A stretch of DNA of 39,211 nucleotides, taken from NCBI GenBank assembly GCA_027487435.1, contig JAIYDP010000127.1, forward strand, positions 1-39,211, read 5' to 3'. Positions 1-8,894 of the stretch are shown here, piece by piece. The translations under genes and the position numbers were made by a program. The notes below the pieces were generated by a model, which saw only the letters and a program-made list of their open reading frames with translations, searched no databases and was not told the origin of the DNA. Origin of the DNA: Verrucomicrobiaceae bacterium (GTDB lineage Bacteria; Verrucomicrobiota; Verrucomicrobiia; Verrucomicrobiales; Akkermansiaceae). Positions within the stretch are counted from its first letter, which is position 1, and each line of letters starts with the position of its first letter.

Positions 1-1
1 A

Positions 2-1474
2 GAGGGCAACTACGACAAAGCTTCTGGGGAAAGACCGATACCATGGGGCACATTCCATGCACTCAATTACACTGCGGCGCGCAAACACCTGCACCTCTTC
101 GGCGCTCCGCTCAGCAAATGGGCAAAATCTTGCCAACTACCCCAACGCCCCGTCGGCTCCGTTCCCGCCGATGATGATTTTAACTCGCCCTATCCCGTCC
201 CCGGAGGCCCGTGGAAAGATGAGGATGTTTTTAAGGAAACCCTCGCGGAGAATGGTGGCTGGAACGTTTTGGCACAGCTATATAGCGACAAAGTCACCGA
301 CGAAACCTTGCGCACCTACCTTTACCATCCGGAAATCACCCTCCGCAACGATGCCTTGGGCGCTGTGCTGAAGTTGAAAAAGGACGACATGATTCTCGAA
401 CTGCTGAGTTCGAAAGACGCACGATTGCGACACATGGGAGCCATGGCCATGCACGAGCTATGGGGAACATGGCGCCCCACCAACGATGAAACAAAGCTCA
501 GGATTACTCCCGCGATGATGGCAGAAGTCGATAAGATCATCCGCAATCCGCAAGAATCCGCCTTCGTCAGAGGCTGGGCATCCGGACTGCTGAAACATGC
601 CAATCTCGATCGCTTGCGCACATTTAGGCCGCTACTCGTGGAATTGATGGCAACAGAAGCTACCCAAGTCGCTGCGATCCAATCCAGCATGCCCTTGCTG
701 ACAGACCCAGAAAGTTACAAGATCATCTTCCCCCCCATGATCAAAGCCATTTCAAATGCCACATCCTACGCCGTATCTATGTCCTCAACTGGCATGATTA
801 GCAAGGCCATGGAAAGTGCCAATCCGGAGATTAAGGCTTATGGATTGAAACAACTCAAAACTCTATTTGCGGAACAGCCAGCGAAACTGATTAGCACGGA
901 TACGGGTATATATACCATTCCCGATGGTGCCGCGGCCAAACGAAAATCGATCGGGCAATCACTCGGATTCTCCGAGGAAGGGAAGGAGTTCATGATGCTA
1001 ACCCCCAAGATGACACTTAAGTCCTACATCAGCGGCAAAGAATCGGACATGTTCTACTTTAGTGGCAAATTCCAGACCGCCAATGCATTCGCTGGCACAT
1101 GGGATTGGGTGAACGGTGTAAAAAGTAAAAAACCTGCGGACATTGAGCCCAGTATCAAAGGATTTCTCAAACAGTTCAAAGGCGTGATTCATCACAAAGA
1201 CACTCTCGTACTTAGCGCAGACGGCACAGTCCAAAAATCTGGATACTATGGAGGTAAGCACAATGGTCAATCCTTCTGGACAGAGGATACGATCTTCGGA
1301 GTGAACAAAGGAGAAGCGTGCAAAATGGAAATTCGCAAAGTCGATGGCTATGAATTTCTCGTTATCGAATCGGGCAACTTCGCGCCTGTGATCCCCAAAG
1401 AGGGCGAAGCCGAACCCATCGAAATTACGCCCGACTATCACTGCGGCTTCCATATCTATATGAAAAAGAAGTAG
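2..1474 (+). CDS. DUF6288-like HEAT-repeat protein, C-terminal part (5' end outside the window)
   Basis: The frame is open to the left edge, so this is the last 490 residues of a longer protein; the first internal ATG (269) is not the start. Near the edge, the segment NYTAARKHLHLFGAP (about nt 68-112) matches the SYTAPLQTLRITGAP segment that ends the toroid domain in the full-length paralogs at 28842 and 35077, which identifies the family. HEAT-like helical repeats follow (about nt 260-960). The last 150 residues (about nt 1000-1474) are beta-rich and differ from the jelly-roll tail of those paralogs. Their pattern of a WTEDTIFG-like stretch, a VDGYEFLVIESGNF-like stretch and a basic end loosely recalls lipocalin-like domains attached to BlaR1/M56 proteins, but that is only a resemblance. 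Export is assumed from the paralogs because the N-terminus is missing. Function unknown. Confidence 0.8.
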   Translation, partial: EGNYDKASGERPIPWGTFHALNYTAARKHLHLFGAPLSKWAKSCQLPQRPVGSVPADDDFNSPYPVPGGPWKDEDVFKETLAENGGWNVLAQLYSDKVTDETLRTYLYHPEITLRNDALGAVLKLKKDDMILELLSSKDARLRHMGAMAMHELWGTWRPTNDETKLRITPAMMAEVDKIIRNPQESAFVRGWASGLLKHANLDRLRTFRPLLVELMATEATQVAAIQSSMPLLTDPESYKIIFPPMIKAISNATSYAVSMSSTGMISKAMESANPEIKAYGLKQLKTLFAEQPAKLISTDTGIYTIPDGAAAKRKSIGQSLGFSEEGKEFMMLTPKMTLKSYISGKESDMFYFSGKFQTANAFAGTWDWVNGVKSKKPADIEPSIKGFLKQFKGVIHHKDTLVLSADGTVQKSGYYGGKHNGQSFWTEDTIFGVNKGEACKMEIRKVDGYEFLVIESGNFAPVIPKEGEAEPIEITPDYHCGFHIYMKKK

Positions 1475-1660
1475 CATGCAAATCAACGAGACGTATCTCA
1501 TAGAAACCAAAACATCGCCGAATAGAAATAGCATCTTTAACGCAACAACGAAATTTAGCTCCAAGAACAAGGTATGTCAGCTTTCGACATCTCTCGTTTT
1601 TCTGACAAAAATCATTGATAAATCCCTCATTTCCGCAGCGTAACAAACACCCGCACCATC

Positions 1661-2884
1661 ATGAAAATCAAAGCATTTAAGCATCTCATCTCTCACGGCT
1701 TGCTCCTTGCAGCCATCAGCAGCTTACTCCTTACCGAGTCTAGCGCCAGAAAATGGACCAGTGCCGATGGCACAAAGAACTTCGAAGGCGAATTGCTATC
1801 GTACGACCCAGACAGCGGTGCTGTCGGCGTGACATTGGCTAGCGGCAAGCCGATGAAGTTCACCCAAGACAAGCTCTCTGAAGCGGACATCGCCTTCCTC
1901 AAAGAGCAAGGCAAAGTCGAAGCACCCGTTGCTGGCAAGCCTGCGGCAGGCAGTATCGATGTCGACACAAAAGACCTGCTCAAGCCCCACGATGGCAAGC
2001 CTGCAAACATGAGCAAACCAGTCCAAGTATTTATCCTTTTGGGGCAATCCAACATGGTTGGTGCTGGTAAAACGGCCAGCCTTGAAGCTGCTGTGAAGCA
2101 GAACAAAAAATACCCCTACCTGCTAGATGAGGCGGGCGGCTGGGTCGCTCGCCAGGATGTGCGTAACGTCCGTGTCATGGCCTCCGGCAGTGGACCATGG
2201 AAGATGTTCAATAACGAATGGATGACAGTTACAGGGAAAACCATCGGACCTGAATTCGGCATCGGACATGCGCTCGGAAATGCCATTGATGCCCCTGTTA
2301 TGATTCTCAAGAGTTGCATCGGCAACCGCGCTCTGAGTTACGATCTGCTCCCACCCAATGCCGATGGTTACGAAGGCAACCGCGAAACGCCGAGGAAGCC
2401 GAAAGAGGGTGCTGCTTGGTATGCAGGAGTTCAGTATGACGGAGATGTCAAGGCAGCTCTCGATGTCCTTGGAGATCTCAACACCTACTATCCCGAAGCG
2501 AAAAAATATGAGGTAGCGGGATTTTTCTACTGGCAAGGCGAGAAGGACTGCGGCAAAGCGGAATGGGCTGAGGCCTACGAGAAAAACCTTCTCTTATTTA
2601 TCGAGGCACTACGCAAGGATTTCGATGCTCCAAAAGCAAAATTCGTCCTCGCCACACTCGGCGAGCACACCAAGGGCTGTGGCAACAAGGTATTTGATGC
2701 TCACATGGCCGTTGACGGCAAGGATGGCAAGTATCCTCAATTCAAGGGGAACGTCGCAACTGTTTATTCCAACCCTCTTTCCATGGGTGGCAGCGGCAAC
2801 GGTCACTACGGCGGCAATCCAGAAACCTACATGAATGTTGGCGAAGCCATGGGCAAAGCGATGGCCGAGCTACTGAAGAACTAA
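1661..2884 (+). CDS. secreted SASA-type carbohydrate acetylesterase with SHD1-like N-terminal domain
   Basis: A 407-residue exported protein. Residues 1-29 form a signal peptide ending SSA. Residues 30-82 (RKWTSADGT, then a glycine turn, then LSEADIAFL) look like the SHD1-type module often found in planctomycete and verrucomicrobial exported proteins. The rest is a SASA/SGNH esterase. GQSNM at 128-132 carries the nucleophile Ser130, WQGE is at 291-294, and GHYGG near the end supplies the likely catalytic His382. Members of this family remove O-acetyl groups from sugars such as sialic acid or xylan; the substrate here cannot be read from sequence. The start is ATG with no Shine-Dalgarno sequence (CACCATC just before it). 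The beta-helix gene follows after 37 bp, suggesting co-transcription. It belongs to a different branch from the two multidomain esterases downstream, which use GQSNA and WHQGEQDQ. Confidence 0.88.
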   Translation: MKIKAFKHLISHGLLLAAISSLLLTESSARKWTSADGTKNFEGELLSYDPDSGAVGVTLASGKPMKFTQDKLSEADIAFLKEQGKVEAPVAGKPAAGSIDVDTKDLLKPHDGKPANMSKPVQVFILLGQSNMVGAGKTASLEAAVKQNKKYPYLLDEAGGWVARQDVRNVRVMASGSGPWKMFNNEWMTVTGKTIGPEFGIGHALGNAIDAPVMILKSCIGNRALSYDLLPPNADGYEGNRETPRKPKEGAAWYAGVQYDGDVKAALDVLGDLNTYYPEAKKYEVAGFFYWQGEKDCGKAEWAEAYEKNLLLFIEALRKDFDAPKAKFVLATLGEHTKGCGNKVFDAHMAVDGKDGKYPQFKGNVATVYSNPLSMGGSGNGHYGGNPETYMNVGEAMGKAMAELLKN

Positions 2885-2921
2885 CTCGACAGATACCCTG
2901 CTTTCGATTTCCCCCTGAACC

Positions 2922-4535
2922 ATGAAACACAAAACCGTGGTAAGACTCATGCTCATTCCTTTGTTGGGATGGGCATTTTTGCATCAACAGGCTCTCATAG
3001 GTGCCGAGGTTAAGCCTCTGGTGACACAGGGGCCAGATGGTAAGCTCCTTTACACCCAGGACGAGAGGGGAAATAGGATCGGCGATTTTTCCCGCTGTGG
3101 CTACATGGGTGGGGGTGTTCGCATTCCCCTTCTGCCTGTCGTTGCTATGCTTTCACCATTGCAGGGCGAGGCTGACGACACGGCGCGTATTCAGTCGGCG
3201 CTCGACACCTTGGCAGCACGGAAGCCGAACGATCTTGGGGTACGCGGAGCGCTTCTACTAAAGCGCGGAACGTATCGCGTTTCAGGCTCGCTCAAAATGG
3301 CAGCGTCGGGGGTAGTCCTTCGAGGGGAAGGACGAGGCGAAGCCGGCACAATTCTACTAGGCACAGGCAAGGTTCAGCGAACACTGATCGCGATCGGCGC
3401 AAAGGTGCGGATCAAGGAAGTGGCCGGCAGTCGTCAGAAAATTGCTGACAACTACGTGCCATGGGGAGTCAGAGACTTCGAGTTGGAATCCGCCAAGGGT
3501 TTTTCTGTGGGTGATTCTGTTATGGTCTTTCGGCCCAGCACAGCAAACTGGATCAGTGACATCGGAATGGATCGTATTGTGGCACGAGCAGGGACCAAAC
3601 AATGGGCTGCTGGTAGTTGCGAACTCAAGTTCGAGAGGACCATTACGGCGATCAAAGCAAACCGGATTCAATTGGATGCTCCGGTTGTTAATGCGATGGA
3701 ATCAAAATATGGCGGAGGCTTTGTTTTCAAATTCACTGAAGAAGGACGTACGCGTCAGGTTGGCGTTGAGAATCTCAGGCTGATTTCAGAGTATGAGAAA
3801 GGGCAGGAAAACATAGACGAGGCGCATGCCTGGACAGGAGTGGGTCTTAATCACACCGCAGACAGCTGGGTGAGAAATGTCACTACGGTCCACTTTAGTC
3901 ATGCGGTATCTCTTGGCTCGATGTCCAAGTTTGTTACTGTACAGGACTGTGCGTGCCTGAAGCCCGTATCGTTAATCACTGGCGGGCGGCGTTACCCCTA
4001 CAGCTTCGACGGGCAATATGGTCTCGTTCAGCGCTGCTACAGTGACCATTCTCGCCACGCCGCTGCCACTGGATCGGGTGTCTGTGGCCCGAATGTGTTT
4101 CTCGACTGCCTTGCGGAAAACACGCATTCCGACACCGGACCGCATCATCGTTGGGCAGTAGGAATCCTCTGGGACAATTTGAAAGGTGGTGACTTTAATG
4201 CGCAAGATCGTGGCAACATGGGCTCGGGTCATGGTTGGGCGGGAGCGCAGCAGGTGTTTTGGAACTGCCAAACCTCTTCGATTTGTGTGCAACAACCGCC
4301 GACGGCACAGAATTATGCGATCGGCTGCACTGGTAAAATTAGCAAGGGTTCGTTGAGCGATCGAAAGCCTGGGTTTTATGAATCGCACGGGACGCATGTG
4401 GAACCGCGCAGCCTCTATCTGAAACAACTGGAGGACAGGCTGGGCTCCTCTGCCGTGAATCAAATCACCACCGAAGAACAACGCAATGGATCGATATACG
4501 ATTGGCTCAGAAAGAATTTTGCTGAAGCGCGTTGA
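2922..4535 (+). CDS. secreted right-handed beta-helix protein, pectate-lyase-3-like
   Basis: A 537-residue protein with a signal peptide (about 1-28, ending LIGA). After it, DFSRCGYMGGG followed by a DDTARIQSALD segment is the typical opening of Pectate_lyase_3/GH28-like parallel beta-helices, where a glycine-rich entry is followed by an Asp-Asp-Thr helix. GTYRVSGSL and GVVLRGEG are first-coil motifs. Polar clusters that could form a catalytic face are H376/R378/H379 and H408/H409/R410, close to a RGNMGSGHGWAGA segment. Proteins of this fold cleave or bind polysaccharides, but the family also contains structural and phage proteins, so an enzymatic role is inferred. It lies 37 bp after the esterase and ends 25 bp before the convergent regulator gene. 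No Shine-Dalgarno sequence is visible. Confidence 0.82.
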   Translation: MKHKTVVRLMLIPLLGWAFLHQQALIGAEVKPLVTQGPDGKLLYTQDERGNRIGDFSRCGYMGGGVRIPLLPVVAMLSPLQGEADDTARIQSALDTLAARKPNDLGVRGALLLKRGTYRVSGSLKMAASGVVLRGEGRGEAGTILLGTGKVQRTLIAIGAKVRIKEVAGSRQKIADNYVPWGVRDFELESAKGFSVGDSVMVFRPSTANWISDIGMDRIVARAGTKQWAAGSCELKFERTITAIKANRIQLDAPVVNAMESKYGGGFVFKFTEEGRTRQVGVENLRLISEYEKGQENIDEAHAWTGVGLNHTADSWVRNVTTVHFSHAVSLGSMSKFVTVQDCACLKPVSLITGGRRYPYSFDGQYGLVQRCYSDHSRHAAATGSGVCGPNVFLDCLAENTHSDTGPHHRWAVGILWDNLKGGDFNAQDRGNMGSGHGWAGAQQVFWNCQTSSICVQQPPTAQNYAIGCTGKISKGSLSDRKPGFYESHGTHVEPRSLYLKQLEDRLGSSAVNQITTEEQRNGSIYDWLRKNFAEAR

Positions 4536-4560
4536 TAAGTAATTTCTAACCTATAGGGTT

Positions 4561-5637
4561 TCATACTGGTCCGATGCTACCGCCGGGGATGAATTCGGCG
4601 GCAATGTTGATGATACTTCGGTCGGCTCGACCTTTCCTGACCGCATCGACCCAGCGTACGACGCGGCGCACGATGAGATGATTATCCCATCGCATGTGGG
4701 CAAACTGCGGGTAGCACAAATCCAGAATCGATTCACATTCCCCGGAAACCAACGAGACTTGTTGCGGAACGCGGATTCCGCGACGAACCAGAAACGCCAA
4801 TGCCGCCATGAACCAACATGTCTCATCAATGATTATAGCGGTAGGTGGAGTGCTTTTGAACAAATTTTCCATCAAACGGTTAAAGCCCTCTGAGGTTTCC
4901 TCCCACTCTGGTAAATTATAGGCTCCAATCGGAATGCCGTGAGCTTGTAATTCGTCGAGAAATGCCCGTTCGCACCCCCCAGGCAAGGGCTTACGAAAGC
5001 CTTCTCGGACGATGCTTACGATGCGTTGATGCCCCAGTTTGATCAGTTGTCGAGTAGCCTCCCGATACGCCGAAACCGTATCCGGCCCTGTACGAGCTAG
5101 CAATAGACCTTCAGTTCGGCCATAAAGAGCGAGGCAAGGAGTTCGTTGTCTGGCGCACCACTCCAGCAGTGCGTATGAACCAGACTCGACCACCCAAGCA
5201 TCTGCTTTGGTCGCCGAAAGGAGTCGGGACATGCGCCCTACGTTATGCTTCATCTCATTCTGAGATTTTTTCAAATAGGAAACTTTATGACCCGCAGCTT
5301 CTAGCGAATACACGATCTCGTTCATAGCCATCAGCGCCTGCGGGCTTTCCATGGGGTGTGCGTCGTAGCGCAAGATCGAGACTCGCAGCGGTCTTTGGGA
5401 AACCGATGCTACTCCTGCGGCCGTGACACCACGACTACGACCATGACCATTGCTACCTAAAACACCCTTATTCTCAAGGATTTGAAGTGCTTTTCTAACC
5501 GTGTTCCGTGAGACGTCTAGCAGACTCGCTAATTGCTGCTCCCCCGGAAACGAATCGCCCCAGCGGCCTTGTCGAATCCCTTCGCTAAGGTGGGCGGCTA
5601 CTTGCTCTGGCAGTGAAATCCTATGTATTTGTTTCAT
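4561..5637 (-). CDS. GntR-type winged-helix regulator with LacI-type sugar-binding domain
   Basis: A 358-residue cytoplasmic transcription factor. Residues about 8-65 form a GntR winged helix-turn-helix: FPGEQQLASLLDVSRNTVRKA is split by the usual turn and followed by a wing. From about residue 80 to the end it is a periplasmic-binding-protein-like fold of the LacI/GalR class, with segments such as RVSILRYDAH, LGHQRIVSIV and PPTAIIIDE. This pairing is the architecture of AraR of Bacillus, which responds to a sugar, so the ligand is probably a mono- or oligosaccharide from the substrate of this locus (inference). The reading frame could begin at a TTG at 5673. The ATG at 5637 is preferred because the domain begins there, GGGAA lies just before it, and the upstream palindrome (5645-5675) would otherwise be coding. 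It is convergent with the beta-helix gene and divergent from the gene at 5857. Confidence 0.9.
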   Translation of the reverse strand: MKQIHRISLPEQVAAHLSEGIRQGRWGDSFPGEQQLASLLDVSRNTVRKALQILENKGVLGSNGHGRSRGVTAAGVASVSQRPLRVSILRYDAHPMESPQALMAMNEIVYSLEAAGHKVSYLKKSQNEMKHNVGRMSRLLSATKADAWVVESGSYALLEWCARQRTPCLALYGRTEGLLLARTGPDTVSAYREATRQLIKLGHQRIVSIVREGFRKPLPGGCERAFLDELQAHGIPIGAYNLPEWEETSEGFNRLMENLFKSTPPTAIIIDETCWFMAALAFLVRRGIRVPQQVSLVSGECESILDLCYPQFAHMRWDNHLIVRRVVRWVDAVRKGRADRSIINIAAEFIPGGSIGPV

Positions 5638-5644
5638 TTTCCCG

Positions 5645-5675
5645 ACTTGTATACTGTTAGATCGAGTAATCAAGT
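5645..5675. promoter_or_regulatory. 31-bp near-palindromic operator candidate
   Basis: Left arm ACTTGTATACT (5645-5655) and right arm AGTAATCAAGT (5665-5675) are reverse complements at 9 of 11 positions, around a 9-bp spacer. It lies 7 bp upstream of the ATG of the minus-strand regulator gene and in the divergent region before the gene at 5857. The place and symmetry fit an operator for the dimeric regulator and imply autoregulation. Binding is inferred, not shown. Confidence 0.55.
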
Positions 5676-5856
5676 TTTTTTTACTTCACCTACCCGTAAA
5701 TTTTGTGCGAAAAATGACGCGTAGCAGCTATTTACAAAAAAAGCGTTATATGATTTACCTAAACCATTAAAATTCACCAATCCAGTTAGCATCTCATCGC
5801 CTTAAACACCCAAAGCCACAAAACGGCAGTATGCATCACCATTATCCGTAAAACCG

Positions 5857-8565
5857 ATGAAACACTTACATCCAACGAACACGATAAGAAAAATCTTCTC
5901 ACGTATCACTTTGGTTGTGGCGATGTATTCTGGTCTTTCCCCCGCTGGTGCTACACCCGTCACATCCGGCCTTTCTTTGTGGCTGGATGCGAGCGATGCT
6001 AGCACATTTACGCTATCCGGCTCCACCGTGACCGAGTGGCGTGACAAGAATGGCAGCTCTGCCAAGATGACTACCTCAGCGGGGACTCCCACCCGGGAGA
6101 CTTTCGGCATCAACAGCCTTCCGACCGTGCGTTTGAATGCCTCGTCACGGATGAATGATGGCGTGAACCATTCCTCACCCGTTACCATTTTCTATGTATC
6201 GCGCCAAACGGGAGGCAGCAACGGGCGGGTGCTCACCTCTGCCGGCAACAACTGGTTACTGGGATATTGGGGAGGCTTGAAGCGTTCCGCCTGGTTTGAC
6301 GGTAATGTGAACTTGAACGGCGTTGGAACCGTTCCTGCGGACACAGCACCGAACCTCTTCACGGCAACCATCCCCGGCTCTGGCCAGAACTCGACTTACT
6401 GGGCAGAAGGGATCCAGCTTGCTTCCAACCAGGGCGGAACAGCAGGTCCAAACAACCTGCAGTTCAACGGCTTATCATCCGGCGGCGGTAATGAACCCTC
6501 CGATTGCGAAATCTCGGAAGTTCTCGTTTATCGGCGTATCCTCAACCCAATAGAGCTCGATGCCGTCGGCGGCTATCTGGCTGAAAAGTATGGTCTCACC
6601 ACGAACTATCCGACTGAACTGGGCGTGACAGTAACCAGCCCGGTCAACAATGCAGCTATCCTTACGGGCACCTCGATTTCCGCCACCGCAACCGTGGTTT
6701 CGGGCGTAGCTCCTTATACAGTTCAATTCTTCACACGCAGCCTACCGGGAGGCACTTTTACTCAAGCAGGTGCCAATATCACGAGTCCTCCTTACACCCT
6801 CGACATCGGAACTTTGAGTAATGGAAACTACGAGATCTATGCCACAGTAACCGATAGTGCAGGCACGCCGGCCACTGCCACATCGAAGACCAACACCTTC
6901 ACCGTGGCTGGAGCCACCGCCACCACTACTACGGTCACCACCTCTGGCTCACCCTCCGTCTATGGAGACAGCGTGACGTTCACCGCTACCGTCTCTCCGA
7001 TCCCAAGCGGAGGCACGGTGCAGTTCTACCATCCTACGGGATTGATTGGCAGACCTGTGACGATCAATACCACAACAGGTCAGGCAAGCGTTACCACAAC
7101 TACGTTGGATGTGGCAACTCATGACATCGATGCGGTTTTCAGTGGTTTTCAGATCCACGAACCGAGCGACTCCAACGTGATCCAGCAAGTGGTAAACAAG
7201 GCTACCCTCACCGTAACTGCTCATAGCAAAGTCCGCGGTATCGGCTATACCAATCCCCCTCTGACAGCTCAGTTCACTGGCTTTAAAAATGAGCAGAATC
7301 TCGCGACGTCGGGTGTATCCGGCGAAGCGATTGTAACATGCAATGCTCTCCCGAGTGACCCACTAGGCTCATATCCTATCGCATGCGGCGTGGGCACTCT
7401 GGTTGCCAACAACTACAATTTCATCACCGCCCCTGGAACGCTCACTATCGTCCCCATCACCGCGGTAATGGCCTACGAAGGTTTCGACTATGCAGCAGGT
7501 GTGATTGCTGGCCAAAACGGTGGCACAGGATTCTCCGGCGTCTGGTCGAATTTGGAGACTTCCAGCACAGGTGTTACGGTTAAGGCGGATGGACTTGCAT
7601 TCAGCAACCTCTTGGTGACAGGCGGACGAATCGAAGGGCAGGCTACAGCAGGAGGAGGAAAAACGCGCGTGCAGCGCAATCTTTCCGTAAGCAATTCGGG
7701 GCAGACCTACGGGGCGTATTTGTACCGCCGAAATTCTACCATTGACGAAACTACTGTGGCTGGACTCATGATCGGAGCGCCCAACGAAAACGACAACGAT
7801 TCCACTATCTCGGTGTATGGTGACGAGTGGTTCCAAAATATCGGCGCTCGAGCCGAGGACAACATGGGGATCTGGAGCGGATCCGCAATCACTTCGGGTG
7901 AGACATTTCTCGTCCTCTTCTCTGCCCAACTTAACCATGGCTTGCAGACTGTTACGATGTGGGTACTAAGCGACGACCAGTTTGACATTTTCAAAAGTGG
8001 CGGCATTACTGAGAGTGAATTGAACGATGCCAACGTTGGTTCTGGAACCTCCGAAGTTTGGGCTAAGTCAACTGCCACAGGCATGGATGATTCCCTAGAC
8101 ATGACGAATAATTTGAAATTCATGGCCTATGGTGGTTTTGGCCCCTCTGAAGGTATACTCGTGAGCTTTGATGAGCTACGCCTATCCCAAACATCTTTGA
8201 CAGAGGTCGTGCCGCTCAAGCCATCCATAACTTTCGCGAACTGGGCTTCAGCCAACGCTCCTGGCCAGACCCCGAATCAGGACCATGACAACGACGGCGT
8301 AAAAAATGGCATCGAATACTTCATGGGTGCAACCGGATCCTCTTTGACTACCTTACCTAGCCTAAATAGTAGCAACACTATCACCTGGCCAGCAAGCGAA
8401 GCTTTCATTGGCACCTATGAGGTTCAAACCTCGTCCGACCTAACCGCATGGATCAACGTCAACCCGCGGCCTACGCGCTCGGCTGGCACACTGAGCTACA
8501 CCCTACCTCCAGGTGCGTCTGGCGGAAAAAACTTTGTTCGCCTTCTCGTTACGCCAACGCAATGA
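5857..8565 (+). CDS. large secreted LamG/Ig-like/MBG multidomain protein
   Basis: 902 residues. A signal peptide (1-33, ending AGA before TPVTS) is followed by a LamG/concanavalin-like domain (about 36-250; it opens GLSLWLDASD and ends with a VLVYRRIL then GYLAEKYGL pattern). Then come a bacterial Ig-like domain (about 251-350), a Big_3_5-type Ig repeat (about 352-445, SVYGDSVTFTATVSP), an MBG-type domain (about 447-530), and a second lectin-like region (about 535-785) that opens YEGFDYAAG. The last 110 residues are the C-terminal module shared with the next three large genes: W796, the acidic loop DHDNDG (809-814), a YEVQTSSDL strand and a final FVRLLVTPTQ. No catalytic motif was found, so a carbohydrate-binding or surface role is likely. 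The ATG has no Shine-Dalgarno sequence. The gene has its own upstream region with the operator candidate and ends at the terminator at 8600-8634. Confidence 0.85.
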   Translation: MKHLHPTNTIRKIFSRITLVVAMYSGLSPAGATPVTSGLSLWLDASDASTFTLSGSTVTEWRDKNGSSAKMTTSAGTPTRETFGINSLPTVRLNASSRMNDGVNHSSPVTIFYVSRQTGGSNGRVLTSAGNNWLLGYWGGLKRSAWFDGNVNLNGVGTVPADTAPNLFTATIPGSGQNSTYWAEGIQLASNQGGTAGPNNLQFNGLSSGGGNEPSDCEISEVLVYRRILNPIELDAVGGYLAEKYGLTTNYPTELGVTVTSPVNNAAILTGTSISATATVVSGVAPYTVQFFTRSLPGGTFTQAGANITSPPYTLDIGTLSNGNYEIYATVTDSAGTPATATSKTNTFTVAGATATTTTVTTSGSPSVYGDSVTFTATVSPIPSGGTVQFYHPTGLIGRPVTINTTTGQASVTTTTLDVATHDIDAVFSGFQIHEPSDSNVIQQVVNKATLTVTAHSKVRGIGYTNPPLTAQFTGFKNEQNLATSGVSGEAIVTCNALPSDPLGSYPIACGVGTLVANNYNFITAPGTLTIVPITAVMAYEGFDYAAGVIAGQNGGTGFSGVWSNLETSSTGVTVKADGLAFSNLLVTGGRIEGQATAGGGKTRVQRNLSVSNSGQTYGAYLYRRNSTIDETTVAGLMIGAPNENDNDSTISVYGDEWFQNIGARAEDNMGIWSGSAITSGETFLVLFSAQLNHGLQTVTMWVLSDDQFDIFKSGGITESELNDANVGSGTSEVWAKSTATGMDDSLDMTNNLKFMAYGGFGPSEGILVSFDELRLSQTSLTEVVPLKPSITFANWASANAPGQTPNQDHDNDGVKNGIEYFMGATGSSLTTLPSLNSSNTITWPASEAFIGTYEVQTSSDLTAWINVNPRPTRSAGTLSYTLPPGASGGKNFVRLLVTPTQ

Positions 8566-8599
8566 TTCTCGTTGGGACTCCCCTAGCCCAACTCCTCTG

Positions 8600-8634
8600 A
8601 AACGCTTGCCACCTCCCCCCGGCAAGCGTTTTTT
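8600..8634 (+). terminator. Rho-independent terminator
   Basis: A perfect stem of AACGCTTGCC (8601-8610) with GGCAAGCGTT (8621-8630), extended by an A-T pair (8600/8631), a 10-base C-rich loop, then a T tract to 8634. It lies 35 bp after the stop of the LamG/MBG gene and separates it from the 8895 unit. Confidence 0.9.
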
Positions 8635-8676
8635 GAGTTACTAGCGGCACGATCCCTGATAAGATCGCTACTACCC

Positions 8677-8695
8677 GTATTCTGTTAGAACGAGT
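8677..8695 (+). promoter_or_regulatory. second copy of the operator core GTATnCTGTTAGAnCGAGT
   Basis: These 19 bases match 5649-5667 at 17 positions. The copy is about 207 bp upstream of the ATG at 8895; the first copy is about 197 bp upstream of the ATG at 5857. Those two genes are paralogs. The outer palindrome arms are poorly kept here (about 5 of 11), so it would be a weaker or asymmetric site. Recognition by the GntR/LacI-type regulator is inferred. Confidence 0.5.
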
Positions 8696-8699
8696 TGAT

Positions 8700-8725
8700 G
8701 AGAAAATTATTCTTGCAATTTTCTC
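8700..8725. repeat. inverted repeat, 9-bp perfect arms
   Basis: GAGAAAATT (8700-8708) and AATTTTCTC (8717-8725) are exact reverse complements around an 8-base spacer. The repeat directly follows the shared core motif and is AT-rich. It is not followed by a T tract, so a protein-binding site is more likely than a terminator. Confidence 0.4.
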
Positions 8726-8894
8726 CCGAATGCCCGTTATCGACAAACGTTACAACAAACCATCGTAATTCGTCATTTGCATGAGCTGAAAATCTAATCC
8801 AAACAAGCACGGTGTAAGCATATCGGATCGCCCCAATTCCTTTCACCAACACAAGTCATCATCAATCCCGCTAACAATAAAACCCATAAAACGT

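Larger units (their letters stand above)
8566..8894. other. 329-bp intergenic region with terminator, shared motif and inverted repeat
   Basis: No gene is visible. In order it holds the intrinsic terminator of the upstream gene (8600-8634), the 19-bp core shared with the regulator's operator (8677-8695), a 9-bp-arm inverted repeat (8700-8725), and about 170 bases of C/A-rich leader before the ATG at 8895, with no Shine-Dalgarno sequence. It is probably the promoter region of the 8895-26849 gene group. Confidence 0.6.

Noticed and set aside
4536..4560. Possible bidirectional terminator between the convergent genes
   Set aside because: AACC and GGTT around TATA make only a very short stem without a proper T tract.
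5638..5673. TTG at 5673 as the start of the regulator
   Set aside because: It would add 12 residues without domain meaning and place the palindrome inside coding sequence. The ATG at 5637 fits the winged-helix domain start.
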